The notes: generated by a model from the sequence alone, not told the origin. 64,000 nt of DNA from Hydrangea macrophylla (GCA_033977485.1 CM066998.1:52666274-52730273), one strand, 5' to 3'; positions 33,814 to 45,636 are shown, counted from the stretch's first letter. Translations and numbers: made by a program.

Positions 33814-35957
33814 TATAACCCTCCTACACCCCCTTTTACTTATTTTTCTGCACATGATATACATTATACACAGACACTAGGACCCCCATGCACGAACCAA
33901 ATAGAGCCTAAGGCTCTCTGTAATCTCCGGCAACCATTAAAGCTTCACCATAGAAGCTTGATTTTTCAAATCTTCACCAAACGACCCCTAAGCTACATCA
34001 TTGTGACCCTTATGAACCCCATTAGACCCCCTAACAGCAGTTTTTGGAAAGAGTAACATTTGGGCAGCCATACAACGGATTATCCCCTTAAAACCGAAAA
34101 AGAACAATGGTTTGGTTAGTATAGCAAACGGGATAACCACTGACCCAGCTCCTAGTATGTGATAGAGGATCCCAAAAAGAGTCTTTTGGCATTGGACTGA
34201 GCGATTTACATGCAGAGATGAAGAAGATATAAGACTTGAAAGTTTTCCGGGGAAAACGGACTCACCGGCGGCGGGTTGGGCTCGCTAGAGAAGAAAAGGA
34301 AACGGGTTATATCATTTACCCGTTTTAATTAAGCCGGGTTGGGTCTGGTCGGGTCGAGTGGATTTGTTTGTACAAATGAGTAATGGATTGGGTTATGTTA
34401 ATTATTAACGGGTCGGGTCGGATCTTTTAAGTTGGATTAGGATGAGTGTTAACGGATGATCCACGGGTTTGGGTTTCGAATCGGGCTAACCCGCGAATTC
34501 TTGATAATCATTAATTAGTTACTTTTATATTCATAATTATTCTGTTAATCCTACTTAGTGCCTTAATGATCTGTTTTAGTAATAATTAAGATTTTATTTA
34601 TTCAGTTAAATAAAGATTAATGTTTATATGCATTATTTATTATTTATTATATATTAATAAATAGTTATAAATAATTATAAATGGTTTTTGAATGAGTTAA
34701 AAATAGTTTTGAATATTATAAGTAATTTTAAATGATTCCCAAGTTAATTTAAATAGTTTTAAATACTTAGATTTAATTTTAATATTTTGAAAAAGTATTT
34801 TAGATAATACTTTTATATTCTAAAATTTTAAATTAATTACTATATGTTATACTTACTAATTAATTAGCCTAAATTAATAATAAGAATTAGTTTTAAATTA
34901 AAATAAATAGGTAATAAATACCTAATGACCATTTTTGAAATATAGGGAAACTATATCAACTTTCCCTAAGGCCTGATACCTTTGTTTTATAAAGCCCAAA
35001 TTTTAGTATTTTAATATTATTTAATTATTTATGAAGGACCCGTTTGACTGTCTTTTAATTAATTTAAAATACCAAATGAGTTCCGAAAATTATGAGAAAA
35101 ATACTCATAGCCTATGTTAAGGCCTAGCATTTAATAAAAATATTTATAAGGAACTAATGTCTTCCTAAAATATATTTTATAATTATAGGGTTCCTAAGTC
35201 TATTATTATACGATTAAAACTTCAATAATTCATATTAAATAAATCGTACCTCAGAAAATTACGCGATCAGTTCCCAGAGTCTTAGAATAATGTCTAGATC
35301 GTTTCCCTTAAGTTTGGTGACCGTTTGACCAAGTCAAAAATACAGCTCACCTTTAAGGCACACACTAGTATAAGAAACCCAGCCTTTTATATCACGAACT
35401 CTGATTTGAGTCTAGTCAATTGTGTTTAGACTCAGAATGATGTCTAGATCATCATGTTGAGGTTTAGGAACCCATCCAGCACAATTACTATTATGCCCTT
35501 AATTCTAGTACGTGTATTAACCGTCGTTCTATGAATTTATATACATTGTAGGGACCGAAGCTACGCATGTTTTTTACGAACCCGCATCAAGGTGAGTCGT
35601 CCTAACTCACTTGGTATATTACAGACATACTCTTTGTGTATTATGTGAATATCCAGTGTGTCCTGTGTGGACATATCTGATGAGTATTATACATGTGAAC
35701 GTTAAGATTTACTATTTATATGATGAACGCATGTTTAGACAACTATACTCCATGCTTAAATATTAATTGTTGCTATTCATATTAGGTTTTATGATTATAT
35801 AATCACATGAACACTCATATGGACGTAGTCGAGTCATGATGTCAATATTCACGTCTGTATGGTTAGTCGAGGAGATTAACCCAATGTTATTGTCATACAT
35901 GTTTGAGTGGACCGCGAAGGTCCGAGTATTACGGTCAAATCAATGGGAACAACGATA

Positions 35958-37365
35958 AATGCTATAGGGCCCTGTTAGGCGACGATAGAAAAAGTACTCA
36001 TTCGAATTAATAGAGTTAATCATGAGTTAGTGATTTATACGCTATGGGGCCATGCTAGGTAGGGGTGGCAATTTTTGACCTGACACGACCCGACACAAAA
36101 ATAAACGGGTTTGGGTGACCCGTATAAGGGCACGAGTCTTAAACGAGTCGACCCGTTTGACACGATTAATAAACGGGTTGAAGAGCGTCAACCCGTCTAA
36201 CCCGCTTGACCCGATTATGTATTTAAGTGCAGTTGGGGCTTTTTTTTTTTAAGTTATAAAAATAATTTTTAATAATCTGGAAGTCTAAAATACAAATAAC
36301 ATAAATAAAAATTAAAAAAATATATTTTTTTTAAATATATATGTATAAACTAAAATTGTTTTGTTTTTTTGCTCACAAAAAAAAGAGTAGTTACCAACTT
36401 ACCAAACAAGTAAATTTATATATAATAATTAATAACTAATGTAATAAAAAAATTATAATTAATAACTAATAAGGGAGGGAGGAAGCTGGAGCCTGGAAGC
36501 ATTCATGCATCAAGCATTGCATAAAATAATAATAAATAAATGAATAAATGAAAAATAAAAAGGGAGGAAGCCCGCCAGGATTGCTGAATTGGGAGAGAGA
36601 CAAATTAGTCAATTAGACAAATACAACTATTAATCTTGATTCTTTATGGATGGCAAGTGAAGAAATTTCTTTATACAGTTAGTAAAAATAATATTTCTTC
36701 TTATTCATTTTGTTTGGATGTGCTTGGGTGTTAAGTTTATAATAGTTGGATATTGTTATATTTGTAGTATTTTGGTATTTAAGATGTACGTTTTAATAAT
36801 TGCTACATTTGATGGAAGACTTGTTTGTGTTCTTAGTGAACTGTAAGTGTTTTTCGAATAACCGAACCGAGCTAACCGGTCGATTTTCTTAAAATTACCT
36901 ACAACTAAAAAACCGATCCGACCACCCAAATTAGCAAAATTGACCAAAAGGTGAAAAAATTGACCGAACTGACCACTTCGATTGGTTTTCAAAATATAAA
37001 AAAAATCAAAAATAAAAATTTGAACCGAACCGAACCGAACCGACTGAACCAAACTGATGACACCCTACATGGGTTAGACGGGTTAAACAGGTGATCGGTG
37101 TATAACCCGGCACGATTATGACACGTTAAGAATGCACGGTTATGACCCGACACGACCCGATTGCCACCCCTAATGCTAGGCGACAATAGTAAAATATCCA
37201 TCTAAACTTTGAGTACAATAGTTACCAATTATAATGCTATGGGGCCTTACTAGGCGACGATAGCGCTGTAACTATTCTATTCTCCAGGCAAGGTCACGAG
37301 GACCTAAGAGTAAAATGATTACAACTTTTTAAACCAAAACTGCTATGGGGCCTGCTAGGCGACGA
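35958..37365 (+). repeat. Four CTATGGGGCC-TGCTAGGCGACGATAG units
   Basis: Copies near 35958, 36041 (split by the hAT element, resuming at 37173), 37232 and 37342. Each can fold: CTAT pairs with ATAG and GCCT with AGGC across AGC. Without the hAT insertion they are 70-110 bp apart. Confidence 0.7.
36060..37172. mobile_element. Non-autonomous hAT element
   Basis: 1113 bp with terminal inverted repeats TAGGGGTGGCAAT and ATTGCCACCCCTA, flanked by the 8-bp duplication ATGCTAGG (36052-36059 and 37173-37180). The 8-bp duplication and TAGGGGTGGCAA ends are typical of hAT. Subterminal zones are full of ACCCG and CGGGT words in opposite orientation. No transposase frame is present. Confidence 0.88.
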
Positions 37366-37489
37366 TAGCAACGTAATTATTCTAGGCGTTACACTGGTAA
37401 TGTAACAAGTCACATGAGTTGTTAATGGTGTCTGAGTAAAGTCAAATATATCGATACTGCATTGTGTCATCATACTATCATGTTACATG

Positions 37490-40400
37490 TGTAGACACCC
37501 CGATTTTGACCAAACGTCGAATTAAGGGGAGTGTTACCTCCAAGTCCGATGATGACAAAAGTCTGATAAAATTGAAGTGTTTCAGACTCTTCAGAAGGTT
37601 CTTCAATCGCGATAAAATTTTCACAGAAAGGGGATAAGACCAGTTGTTTAGGAAAATTCAGGTATAAAATGCCGTTGTTGGAAAATTCTTCAAAGAAAAT
37701 TTTTTTGAAAAGAAAAAGAAGGAAAGAAGAGGTGAGAAATAGGAAACCTGTTAAAACGCAGCACATGGCAAATTTAACGGCGCTCGGTAACTGTCGCACT
37801 ACACTCATGGAGTGCCGTAACGGTACCCATTGAGTGCCGCCAACATTTTCTGACTGCCGTTTGCTTTAAAAGTCCGAATTTTGTGGTACAATGCATATAT
37901 ATATATATATATATATATGCAGATAAAATGAAAAAGTGAAAAAGTAAGACAGAGGAGGAAGCGGCAGTCAAGTATTTGTTGTGGTACTCGCTGAATCTCG
38001 TGCGGCACTCTCCGACTATCGCAGCGGCTTTCACGAAGTGCCGCAACGGCATTCATGGAGTGTCGCAGCCAATTTTTTGGACTGCCGCTCATTCCAGTAG
38101 TTTATTTTTTTAGGAAGTACGCATTGTACCACCAAATGATGTCTTTACAGCTAGTTTTTACCCCGAATTCACTGAAATAACCTCTATAATTTGCATGTAT
38201 AAGGAGGAGTATCTTCATGGGAAAGGAGAGGAATTTTTTAAAAGGGGGAGTTTCAAGAAGAAACAAAGGGAATTTTGGGATCGAGAGAAGAATCTTTGGT
38301 ATCTAGAACAATAAAGAGTGAGCTTTTGAGAGAATATGGTGGAAAGAACTTGAAGAAGAGCTTGGAAGATCTTCAAACTATAGAAGTTTGAGGATAGTTG
38401 GAGGTGCTCCTCTAAATTTTGATTAAGTTTTCTTTCTTTTGTTTCTTTTTGGTTTGGATCAAAAGTACCTATGAAATTGAAGTAAACAAATTTTCTAAAA
38501 GGTTCTTTGGTGGATTTAGAGTATTTACTCTCTTAGTTTTCATTTTATTTCTTCTTTTTATATTCTTCTCTTGAGATTCTTGGAGGTCTTCAATACCTCA
38601 CTAGGATCTTTTGAGTTTGATCTTTTAATCTCATGTAAGCTTATGTTTCACATGGGAGTCAAAGTTTGATCACCATCTCATTTATAAGCAAGTAGATGGA
38701 TCCAAGTCTATATTCATGACTTGGGTTCTCTAAGCTTAGAGTTTCATGGGATCTTTTCTATGTTCCTTTGAAACTCATGAGTTTTAGTCATGTCTTGATC
38801 TCCAATGACCCCCAAAGGAAAGGAGAGTTAAGTTTTTTTGGTAAGCCAATACCCATGGCTTGGTTGATAGATGTAACAAATAGAAGATGAATTTGACAAA
38901 TGGTGCAGTGAGTTCATAAACTACCTTTGATCAAAGATTTTAGTTAAATAATGGACCATTGGAATTGAATGAAACCAATTAGAAAGTGTCAATAACATAA
39001 AATTTTACCACTAAGATATTTGTTTTCATGAGATTTCATGTTTAAGATGGTTTGGTCATAAGTTTTGTAAAGCAACTACAATCTGTCCAGAGTTTCAAAA
39101 CGGTAACACCTTTTTGAAATGAGTAAATCAGAGCTTTAATCAAGCATCCTTGACTTAAAATACTTTTTTTTATGAAGTTTAATGTGTTAATATGATCTTC
39201 TAAAAAGATTAAAGCCTTTCGGATTTATTTACTATTTTTAGAAAAATCATACAAAAACTCTGGACAAAGAGTTGTAAATTTCTGAGTGATGTCTAGTGTT
39301 TGTCCAACTTTCGGAGATTGAACCATTGATCTTTGATTTTTCTTTTTGGGTTGGAAATGTGTCCAAAATTCATTGACATCAAACCATGGGAAGCATGCCT
39401 TTTCCATTTTTGAAGTTCTGGCCTGCTCTCTGTAATTTTCAGAATTTTTGTGACAGATTTGGTAAACTTTGTAAATAATGGTTCAAATGAATTCTTTTTT
39501 AACCTAGGGCTTAAACCATGTTCGAATAATGATTAGTTAAGCTTAAACCCAGAGGCTAAGTGATTCAAACCAATGATTAATTCATAGCTTACTCTTGTTC
39601 ATATTCACGCATTCATACACATTTATCCATGTATATTGATACTTGTAATTAGAATTCGTTTTGTGTTATATTTAAATTTAATAGAACCTAATTGTGAGTT
39701 CCTTGTGATCATGTTGGGACTACATCATCTCTATATGGACATTGCATTGGCTCCTAGTTGAGACTTGTATATCTATAAAAGTGTTGTATTTCCAACTAAT
39801 TAAAAGGAATCATGGTTATGTTAACTCTCTCCATGCTTGATAGACTTAAGCTAGAATTTAGGTTTCGATATTATATCTTGTAAATCATGTGGACTAACCC
39901 TCTGTTTTGTAGCGCTATTGAAGTATGATTTCCCAACCCCTCTCTAGTCTAATCATTTCTTGATTTTATTAATTTTTTATTCCATGTGCGACACCTTAGA
40001 CTAGGTCTTGCCTTATGTGTATATATACGTTAGAGACCTTTTCTTAGGCTTTAAATTTTGTGTATGCATTGCACGTTTTTATATCGCAGCTGGACCCCGG
40101 GTAAGTCCTCTTGTTCCCTAATGCATATCATATTGCTTGCTAATTGAAATATGTGGTTTTGAATGATATTTTATCATTTGCAATCTTACACCCTTTAGAC
40201 GTGCTTTTGTAATGTATATCTATATCTATGTATTAGTTGAGGGCACATTTAGATTAATAATTCGATTAAAAGGATGTTGATTAGAGGCCTGTCGTGAGAT
40301 AGGATGAGAGGGGGTGTTTTAGTCCACCGGGCTCCTTCCCCTCTCATTCCATAATCCCCGGACCTAGAAATCTCTGGTTTCAAAAGATCAGTTTACTTTT

Positions 40401-40519
40401 AAAATGGTTTCTTAATTTTCCTTTAAAAAAAATTAAGTGGTGCCTCGTATTTGTATATTGAAATTGTAAAAAAAAAGATTTTGAAAAAGTTGTGGGTAAG
40501 AAGAAATGCGACATCCACA
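37490..40519 (+). repeat. Solo LTR related to the LARD LTR
   Basis: 3030 bp starting TGTAGACACCCC and ending GACATCCACA, flanked by ACATG (37485-37489 and 40520-40524), with no internal region or second LTR. It shares phrases with the LARD LTRs, such as TTAGACTAGGTCTTGCCTTA and GTTTTAGTCCACCGGGCTCC, but is clearly diverged. This is the product of recombination between the two LTRs of a former element. A TATA-like TGTATAAGG lies near 38197. Confidence 0.92.
37780..38095. repeat. GTGCCG/CGGCAC clusters in the solo LTR
   Basis: Two groups (37789-37862 and 37995-38092) of words like GAGTGCCGTAACGGTAC, GAAGTGCCGCAACGGCATTC and GAGTGTCGCAGCC, around a (TA)n run at 37896-37918. The LARD LTRs lack them; the cluster at 4262-4401 matches in style. 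Confidence 0.75.
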
Positions 40520-40834
40520 ACATGCTTATCAAATGTTTAGTTCAAGATAATTGTCGTACTTGTATACTATTACTCGTACTAGGAGTGATCGGTTAGACGA
40601 ACTCACTTAGCTTCAAAAGCTAACGACTCTTCCTGCCCTGGACATATTACGTCTAGGTTATAATAAAGAAAATCATCAAGGTGACTATGATGAGGAGTAT
40701 CTCGATCCTCAAGAGACGAACTATCAGGAAAGTTACCTTGAGGGAGACTTTTCAGAAGAGTATGCTTGGTGGATCTGGAAAGAAAATTTTTATTTCCCTC
40801 TAATTTTCGCTACTCCGGGGCGTGACACGATTTT

Positions 40835-40846
40835 TGGTATCAGAGC
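40835..40846 (+). other. Primer-binding site, tRNA-Met type
   Basis: TGGTATCAGAGC, the complement of the 3' end of initiator tRNA-Met, 7 bases after the LTR end GGGGCGTGACA. Confidence 0.85.
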
Positions 40847-40955
40847 ACTAGGTTTGGTTGTGCTCTATGACTGTCCGACACTCTTAAGTTAAGAAACCTA
40901 AGATACTTTAGGGATAGCAACCGATACTAAAATAGTTTTCTTCCAAACAGGTAGT

Positions 40956-41393
40956 ATGGAGAACCAAAAGAAGCCTGAAGCTAAAAGTGGAGAACACAGA
41001 ATCACTAAGTACAAGAAAGTCACTTCCCAAGGCCTAGTTTGTATTGGTACCGCCATCAGACATAGTGCTCATAAAAAGATAGGAAGATGGACAAACGGTT
41101 TCTCCCTTGGGAAACATATTCCTAAGACTGCTCATATTAGGGTCATAACACTGCACGTTATGCCTATAGAGGTGGATGAGACCTCTCACACTTCTGATAA
41201 CCTCCCCACAATTAATCAGGAAGAACCACATCCTAAAATGATACCTCCGGAGATCCCCACCAACCCAATAGACAGTTCAGATGATGAAGAAATGGAAATA
41301 GACCTAGCTGAAGAGTATCTCATAGAAAAAGGAACATTGTACTTGTATGATCCCGACTGGCCGATAGGGTGGGATAATGAAAGATGGATGTAA
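40956..41393 (+). CDS. Leader ORF of the second Tekay-like element, 145 residues
   Basis: Begins MENQKKPEAKSGEHRITKYK 110 bases after the primer site, in the position where the first Tekay element has its extra ORF. The N-terminal half is basic, with a GLVCIGTAIRHSAHKKIGRW stretch. The C-terminal half is acidic and proline-rich (IDSSDDEEMEIDLAEEYL) and ends in a tryptophan-rich tail (YDPDWPIGWDNERWM). A C-run and purine-rich text follow the stop. No gag motif. The family is not recognised. Confidence 0.5.
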   Translation: MENQKKPEAKSGEHRITKYKKVTSQGLVCIGTAIRHSAHKKIGRWTNGFSLGKHIPKTAHIRVITLHVMPIEVDETSHTSDNLPTINQEEPHPKMIPPEIPTNPIDSSDDEEMEIDLAEEYLIEKGTLYLYDPDWPIGWDNERWM

Positions 41394-41754
41394 TGGACCC
41401 CCCCCACCCCCCGGGGCCCCCCCAAGAAGAGATTGAAATTTTAGAAGAATTCCCACAACTAGAAGATTAGAATGTTCTAGTTAGTTTACTTTTCAATTAT
41501 GTTGTATTGGGATTAAAATCCCACATTTTGGCGGAAGTATATGTAAAAGTCGTATTTTAATTCCTCTCATATAATATCTTTCTTATTAATGAAAACCTAT
41601 CTATTACTTTCTGACTATCTATATTTGTATTATTTCTCATTACGATTTAATAAGTTAACAGGTTAATTTCTAAGCGATAAACCTTAAGATACTTCGAATT
41701 AGTACCTTATTAAGATAGTTCTTTTGGTGAAACTGGTAATATGGAACCCACTAA
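41394..41754. other. Non-coding part with a second leader-like copy
   Basis: After a poly(C) run (41398-41420) there is AT-rich DNA. At 41678-41745 text resembling the primer-to-ORF leader of 40890-40955 reappears: AAACCTTAAGATACTT, then TTAAGATAGTTCTTTT and GGTAATATGGAACC. It stops at the LTR fragment starting at 41755. Confidence 0.5.
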
Positions 41755-42374
41755 TGTTGTCAAAATCAAGTTCTTTTGTTAACCCTATTAAAAATGTAAT
41801 ACAGTGGAAATAGGGTGTCCAGTCCACAGGGATTGGAATGCAACAATGCTTGGTGGGCGCTTAATAACCAATTACAATGCGGGGAGTAATTAACAAACTA
41901 AAAGGTAAAACTAAGGGTGAGTTTGATAAAACTGAAAATTTAGTACTGAAAATTAAGTGCTGAATTTTAAGTACTGAAAATTTTAAGCGATTGAATTTGT
42001 AGTACTGAAAAGAGTTTTTCAACTACTGAAATTGACTACATTCAGTGATTTTTTTCATTAGAAAATTTTCACTTAAAGTTTTCAGTTGATTTTTATTTTA
42101 TTCTGAAGTCTAATCCCAAAACTTTGGTTCCAATCTTCTACCAAGCCTCAAAACATCTACAAGGAAGAGACTTTCTTTATTCCCTTGACAGTGTGATACT
42201 TGGAGATTTCACAATCAAAGTTCGAATCAATCGAAGGTTACACTGAGCAACAATGGCTCAGTGACTCGTCCAGATTCTTCACTTTTGAGGTACATGCATT
42301 CCTTTGAAAAATTTGTTTAGTACCTAATTTATTTAACGAGTCACTTAATTTTGCACATAAAGGTCCTTTCATTC
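41755..42374. repeat. LTR fragment of the TGTTGTCAAAATC family plus mixed AT-rich text
   Basis: TGTTGTCAAAATCAAG repeats the start of the LTR at 645; CCACAGGGATTGGAATGC follows as in that family. From about 41925 the text changes to repeated CTGAAAATT/TACTGAAAATT words, resembling a degenerate MITE with only one recognisable end (GGGTGAGTTTGATAAAACTG). 42075-42374 shows nothing definite. Confidence 0.5.
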
Positions 42375-42697
42375 ATACTAATAATGTCTCATTATATGAG
42401 TCCTGCACCATTTATTGTCCTGCCCGAGTCTCTAGTACCTTTCTTACAGCCGTTCAATGCCCACATATAGGTTGTAAACTTGTTATTGATGAAAGATTTC
42501 CCATGAATGTCATTTCAAAGTCCGCTATTAATAGACTTAACCTTCCAATTTCTCCGCGCTCACTACCATATAGGGTAGTCTTTGACGTTCACTTTACCTT
42601 TTATGTCACTGAACGTTGCTTAGTACCAATTCGAATGGCTAACCTATACTACGAATATATATGATGTGACATCTTGCCTATTAATGTAGGTGTGAGT
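42375..42697 (+). pseudogene. Ty3/gypsy protease remnant, 5' part
   Basis: The frame gives CKLVIDERFPMNVISKSAIN and RLNLPISPRSLPYRV, then CLVPIRMANLYYEYI, a stop (TGA), and CDILPINVGV. It resembles the gypsy protease segment CKLVIDSGSCxNVxSxxAxxxLxL...CLV...WCDVLPMD. The active-site D-S/T-G is replaced by DERF, so the enzyme is dead. The segment is cut after NVGV by copia A and resumes at 52894 with SHILLGRHW; the duplication TGAGT joins them in phase. Confidence 0.7.
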
Positions 42698-42877
42698 TGT
42701 TAACTTAACAATCAAGAAGAGGATTGAAGAGAAAGAAGAGAGAAAAGAAAGAAATAGTATTAATAAGAACAAAACTATGTTCACCTTAAGTGAAATACAG
42801 CACTAAACAAGTTCTTATAGTAGGGTTACATAAAGATATAAAAGACAAATATGCCCTTAAGCTTTATTACTCTAACA
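42698..42877 (-). repeat. 3' LTR of copia A
   Basis: 180 bp, partner of 52712-52893 with a few substitutions. The minus-strand purine tract GAGGGGAGGGGAGGGG lies directly inside it. Confidence 0.92.
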
Positions 42878-42897
42878 CCCCTCCCCTCCCCTCAAAC

Positions 42898-43428
42898 TTA
42901 TGATGTGGCAGCAAGAAGCATCAAAAGTTTGTCGAGCAGAAAGCGAAAGCGTGTAATCGTATGTGACTTTGTAAAGAAGTCAACCAACTGTAAGGTGGAA
43001 GGAAGAAATGGGAAGGAGATAGATCCAAGTTGAAGGTGATGATGCACAAAGTGACAATCGATCTCAATGTGCTTCGTGCACTCATGGAAAACGGAGTTGT
43101 GCGCGATCTGAATAGCACTCTTATTATCACAATACATAGGAGTAAGAGCAGATAATTGGACACCAAGATCAGTAAGCAACCAACGCAACCAAACTATCTC
43201 GGCAGTAGTTGTTGCCATCGCACGATACTCAGCCTCAGCAGAAGAGCGAAATACAACAGATTGCTTCTTACTTTTCCAGAAAATAAGCGAGTCACCAAGA
43301 AATACACAGAAGCCAGTGGTGGACTTTCGATCCGTAGAATTTCCAGCTCAGTCAGCATCAGAATAAGCTTGAAGCTCCAAAGAGGAGGATGAGGGGAACA
43401 ATAAACTCTAATGCAAGGTACCACGAAG
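42898..43428 (-). pseudogene. Copia A RNase H end
   Basis: Minus strand. Just inside the insertion site the frame gives YLRGTLH and, after stops, SSAEAEYRAMATTTAEIVWL, then PMYCDNKSAIQIAHNSVFHE and KHIEIDCHFVHHHLQLGSI, the copia RNase H C-terminal part with its DNKSA motif. At least two stops lie upstream (after LH and in the DAD*AG segment). The N-terminal side continues beyond copia B at 48548. Confidence 0.85.
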
Positions 43429-43433
43429 ATAAC

Positions 43434-43619
43434 TGTTGGAATATTTAGTTATATTTCTTAGGACGTTATGATTTTATTTCCTGATTTCTTTCCTTGTAAT
43501 CTTTTATTTGATTTATTTCCTTTTCTGTTTATTTTCTTTTTCTGTCTCATTACTCATGTATATATTGTGTAACATACTGGGTGAATTAATAAGAATATAG
43601 TTTACCCTAAACTTCTTCT
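43434..43619 (+). repeat. 5' LTR of copia B
   Basis: 186 bp. Starts TGTTGGAATA and ends at TTCTTCT against the primer site; no terminal CA. Confidence 0.92.
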
Positions 43620-43632
43620 TGGTATCAGAGCC
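43620..43632 (+). other. Primer-binding site of copia B
   Basis: TGGTATCAGAGCC, tRNA-Met type, immediately next to the LTR. Confidence 0.88.
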
Positions 43633-44041
43633 AAGGAAAACCCTAACCCTAGCCTCACCCACATCTAGTCGCAGCCCTTCCCTCACACAGCCACCCCGCC
43701 GCACCACACCAGCCCCTCCCAACCTTCTCCGCACAGTCCCTACCCCTCCCAGCCTCCGCCGGACCCTCACAGACCCCCGATAAACCCCCAGCCACCTCGC
43801 CACTTCTCTTGCGCAGCCTCTGTGCTACGTCTCCTCTCTGCACAGCCTATAGTGCTGTGCCTTGCCCTGTTGGGGTCTTTCTCTGTGATGTTTTAGAGCT
43901 TTTCTAGTGCTCTATTTTCTGTTCTCCTGGGTACCAGTGTATTGTGGTAGCCCTTTGCTGTCCTCCTATAACCGTGTGACGATTTGGGTGGTTTTTTCTT
44001 GCCATCTTTGAGAATTTATTTACTTCTCCTTTTTCTTCACA

Positions 44042-44911
44042 ATGACCACCTCTAACAAGGATGTTCAGCCTGCTTCTAGTTCTCAATCATGTATGGATCT
44101 CTCTGTATCTCAGCATTCTCCAGCCCAACGAGTTACTAGTGTCCTGTTGAATGGACAAAACTTTGCTGCTTGGTCTCGTTCTCTTCGCCTTTATCTTGGT
44201 GGAAAAGGCAAGCTTGGTTGGATTTTCGACAAGGAAGCTCAATCTGCTGATGCTGATCCCAAGCGTGCATAGTGGGACATGGATAATTGCAATTTTCTGG
44301 GATGGTTCTTCAATTCCATGGAGAATCGTATTTATCAGATTTTTATGTACCATGAATCGGTACTTGGTCTCTGGAGGGCTCTAACTAAGATGTATGCACA
44401 TGCCCATAATGCCTCTCGTATTTTTGAACTTCACCGGGAAATTTCTCAGGCCTCTCAAAACTCTTTACGACTTAGTATTGCTGACTATTTTGGCTTCTTC
44501 CAGTTTCGTTGGGAGGAATTGGCCCAGTATAAGCCTCTTTCTGGTTTTCCTGCCGAAGTTGCAGAAATTATTATCCAGCGGTCTGAGAGTTTACACACTT
44601 ATCAGTTTTTGATGGGTTTGAAACCAGAGTTCGAATCTCTTCATACTCAGAATTTGAACACATCACCTCTGCCGTCACTTTATGAGGCCTTTGCTACACT
44701 TGATGGTGAAGAGCGTCGTAGGCGTCTTATTCAGCCTGCTCAGGCCCCTTTGGCTCCAATTATTGAGCCCCCTCCTGTTCTTGATCAGATGGCATTTGCA
44801 GCTAATACTGGTGCTCGCCTGGGTGGTCGAAAACCTATCTGTCGCTATTGTAATGGTATTGGTCATACCAGGGATCGGTGCTTCAAACTTCATCCGGAAT
44901 TGAAGCAATAG
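44042..44911 (+). pseudogene. Copia B gag with internal amber codon
   Basis: One reading frame from ATG at 44042: VTSVLLNGQNFAAWSRSLRL (the NYxxW-type gag start), then TAG at 44270-44272, then WDMDNCNFLGWFFNSMENRI, VLGLWRALTKMYAHAHNASR, YQFLMGLKPEFESL, and one CCHC knuckle CRYCNGIGHTRDRCFKLH. TAG at 44909-44911 follows LKQ and the frame then stays open towards the protease. Both amber codons sit where a Gln codon CAG would fit. The 5' leader 43633-44041 is CpG- and proline-codon-rich but not coding in this frame. Confidence 0.85.
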
Positions 44912-45114
44912 TATACTCGCAAGACTAATAGTGCTCCTGCTCCTGGCTTTGCTGCGATTGCTGATACTGGTTCTGACCCCCCTCTTCCAGTTATTGGGCA
45001 GCTTCATCAGGCTCAGAGTCAGCTTCAGTCACAGCTTGGCCAGATTCAAAGCCAGCTTGGTTCTCTTCTTCAGCAGTCATCGGGCTTCTCCTCTTCTACA
45101 ACCACTGCTGCTCT

Positions 45115-45620
45115 TGCTTTAGGTACTCCCACTGCTTTTCATGTTAAGTCAGGAACTCCGACATAGGTTCTGGACTCTAGAGCTAACGATCATATGACTG
45201 GTGAGTTGTCTCTTTTTTCTTCCACCCTCACACCTGTTGCCCAGTCTATTTGTCTTGCTGATGGTTCCACTACTCGTGTTAGTAGTCAGGGTGATGTTAA
45301 TTGATCCTCCACCATTACCTTATCTTCTGTCCTTCATATTCCTAATTTTTCCTTAAATCTTTTATCCGTCAGTCGTCTTGCAAAATGTTATAATTATCCT
45401 GACATTTTCTTACCTGATCGGTGTTTCTTGCAGGACCTGGCTACGAAGAAGATTTTTGGTACAGGGCATGAGCGCAATGGACTCTATTATTTCGGGGAAC
45501 CACCACCACTACCACCGATTGTGTCTTCTATTCTCCAGGCGTCTATTTTACCTAGTTCCTCTTCAAGTAGTTTTTCTTTTAAAACTTTGGAATTGTGGCA
45601 TGCCCATCTTAGCATGCTAA
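45115..45620 (+). pseudogene. Copia B protease region
   Basis: In the gag frame: T-TAG-VLDSRANDHMTG, where copia proteases have TWVLDSGATDHMTG. So Trp is an amber codon (45164-45166) and the active-site DSG is DSR. TGA at 45302-45304 follows. Downstream are SSVLHIPNFSLNLLSVSRL and LELWHAHL (pre-integrase). The frame shifts near 45620-45640 into the integrase frame. Confidence 0.8.
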
Positions 45621-45636
45621 TTTTAAATATCTATGT

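Larger units (their letters stand above)
33600..40827 (+). mobile_element. Plus-strand Tekay-like LTR, interrupted, left edge uncertain
   Basis: The right end GCTACTCCGGGGCGTGACA mirrors the LTR end of the other Tekay element (GCTACGTCGGGGCGTGACA) and is followed by a Met primer site. A TATA-like TATTTATATATAGG lies at 33602-33615 and a GA run at 33777-33809, in the same order as the promoter and CT run of the first Tekay LTR. Without the hAT element and the solo LTR the remainder is about 3 kb, a normal Tekay LTR length. No 3' LTR, gag or pol follows in the window. Confidence 0.5.

Noticed and set aside
43513..43843. Arg/Gly-rich minus-strand ORFs in the copia B leader
   Set aside because: Antisense of a CCT/CCC-rich leader; no homology and opposite to the element.
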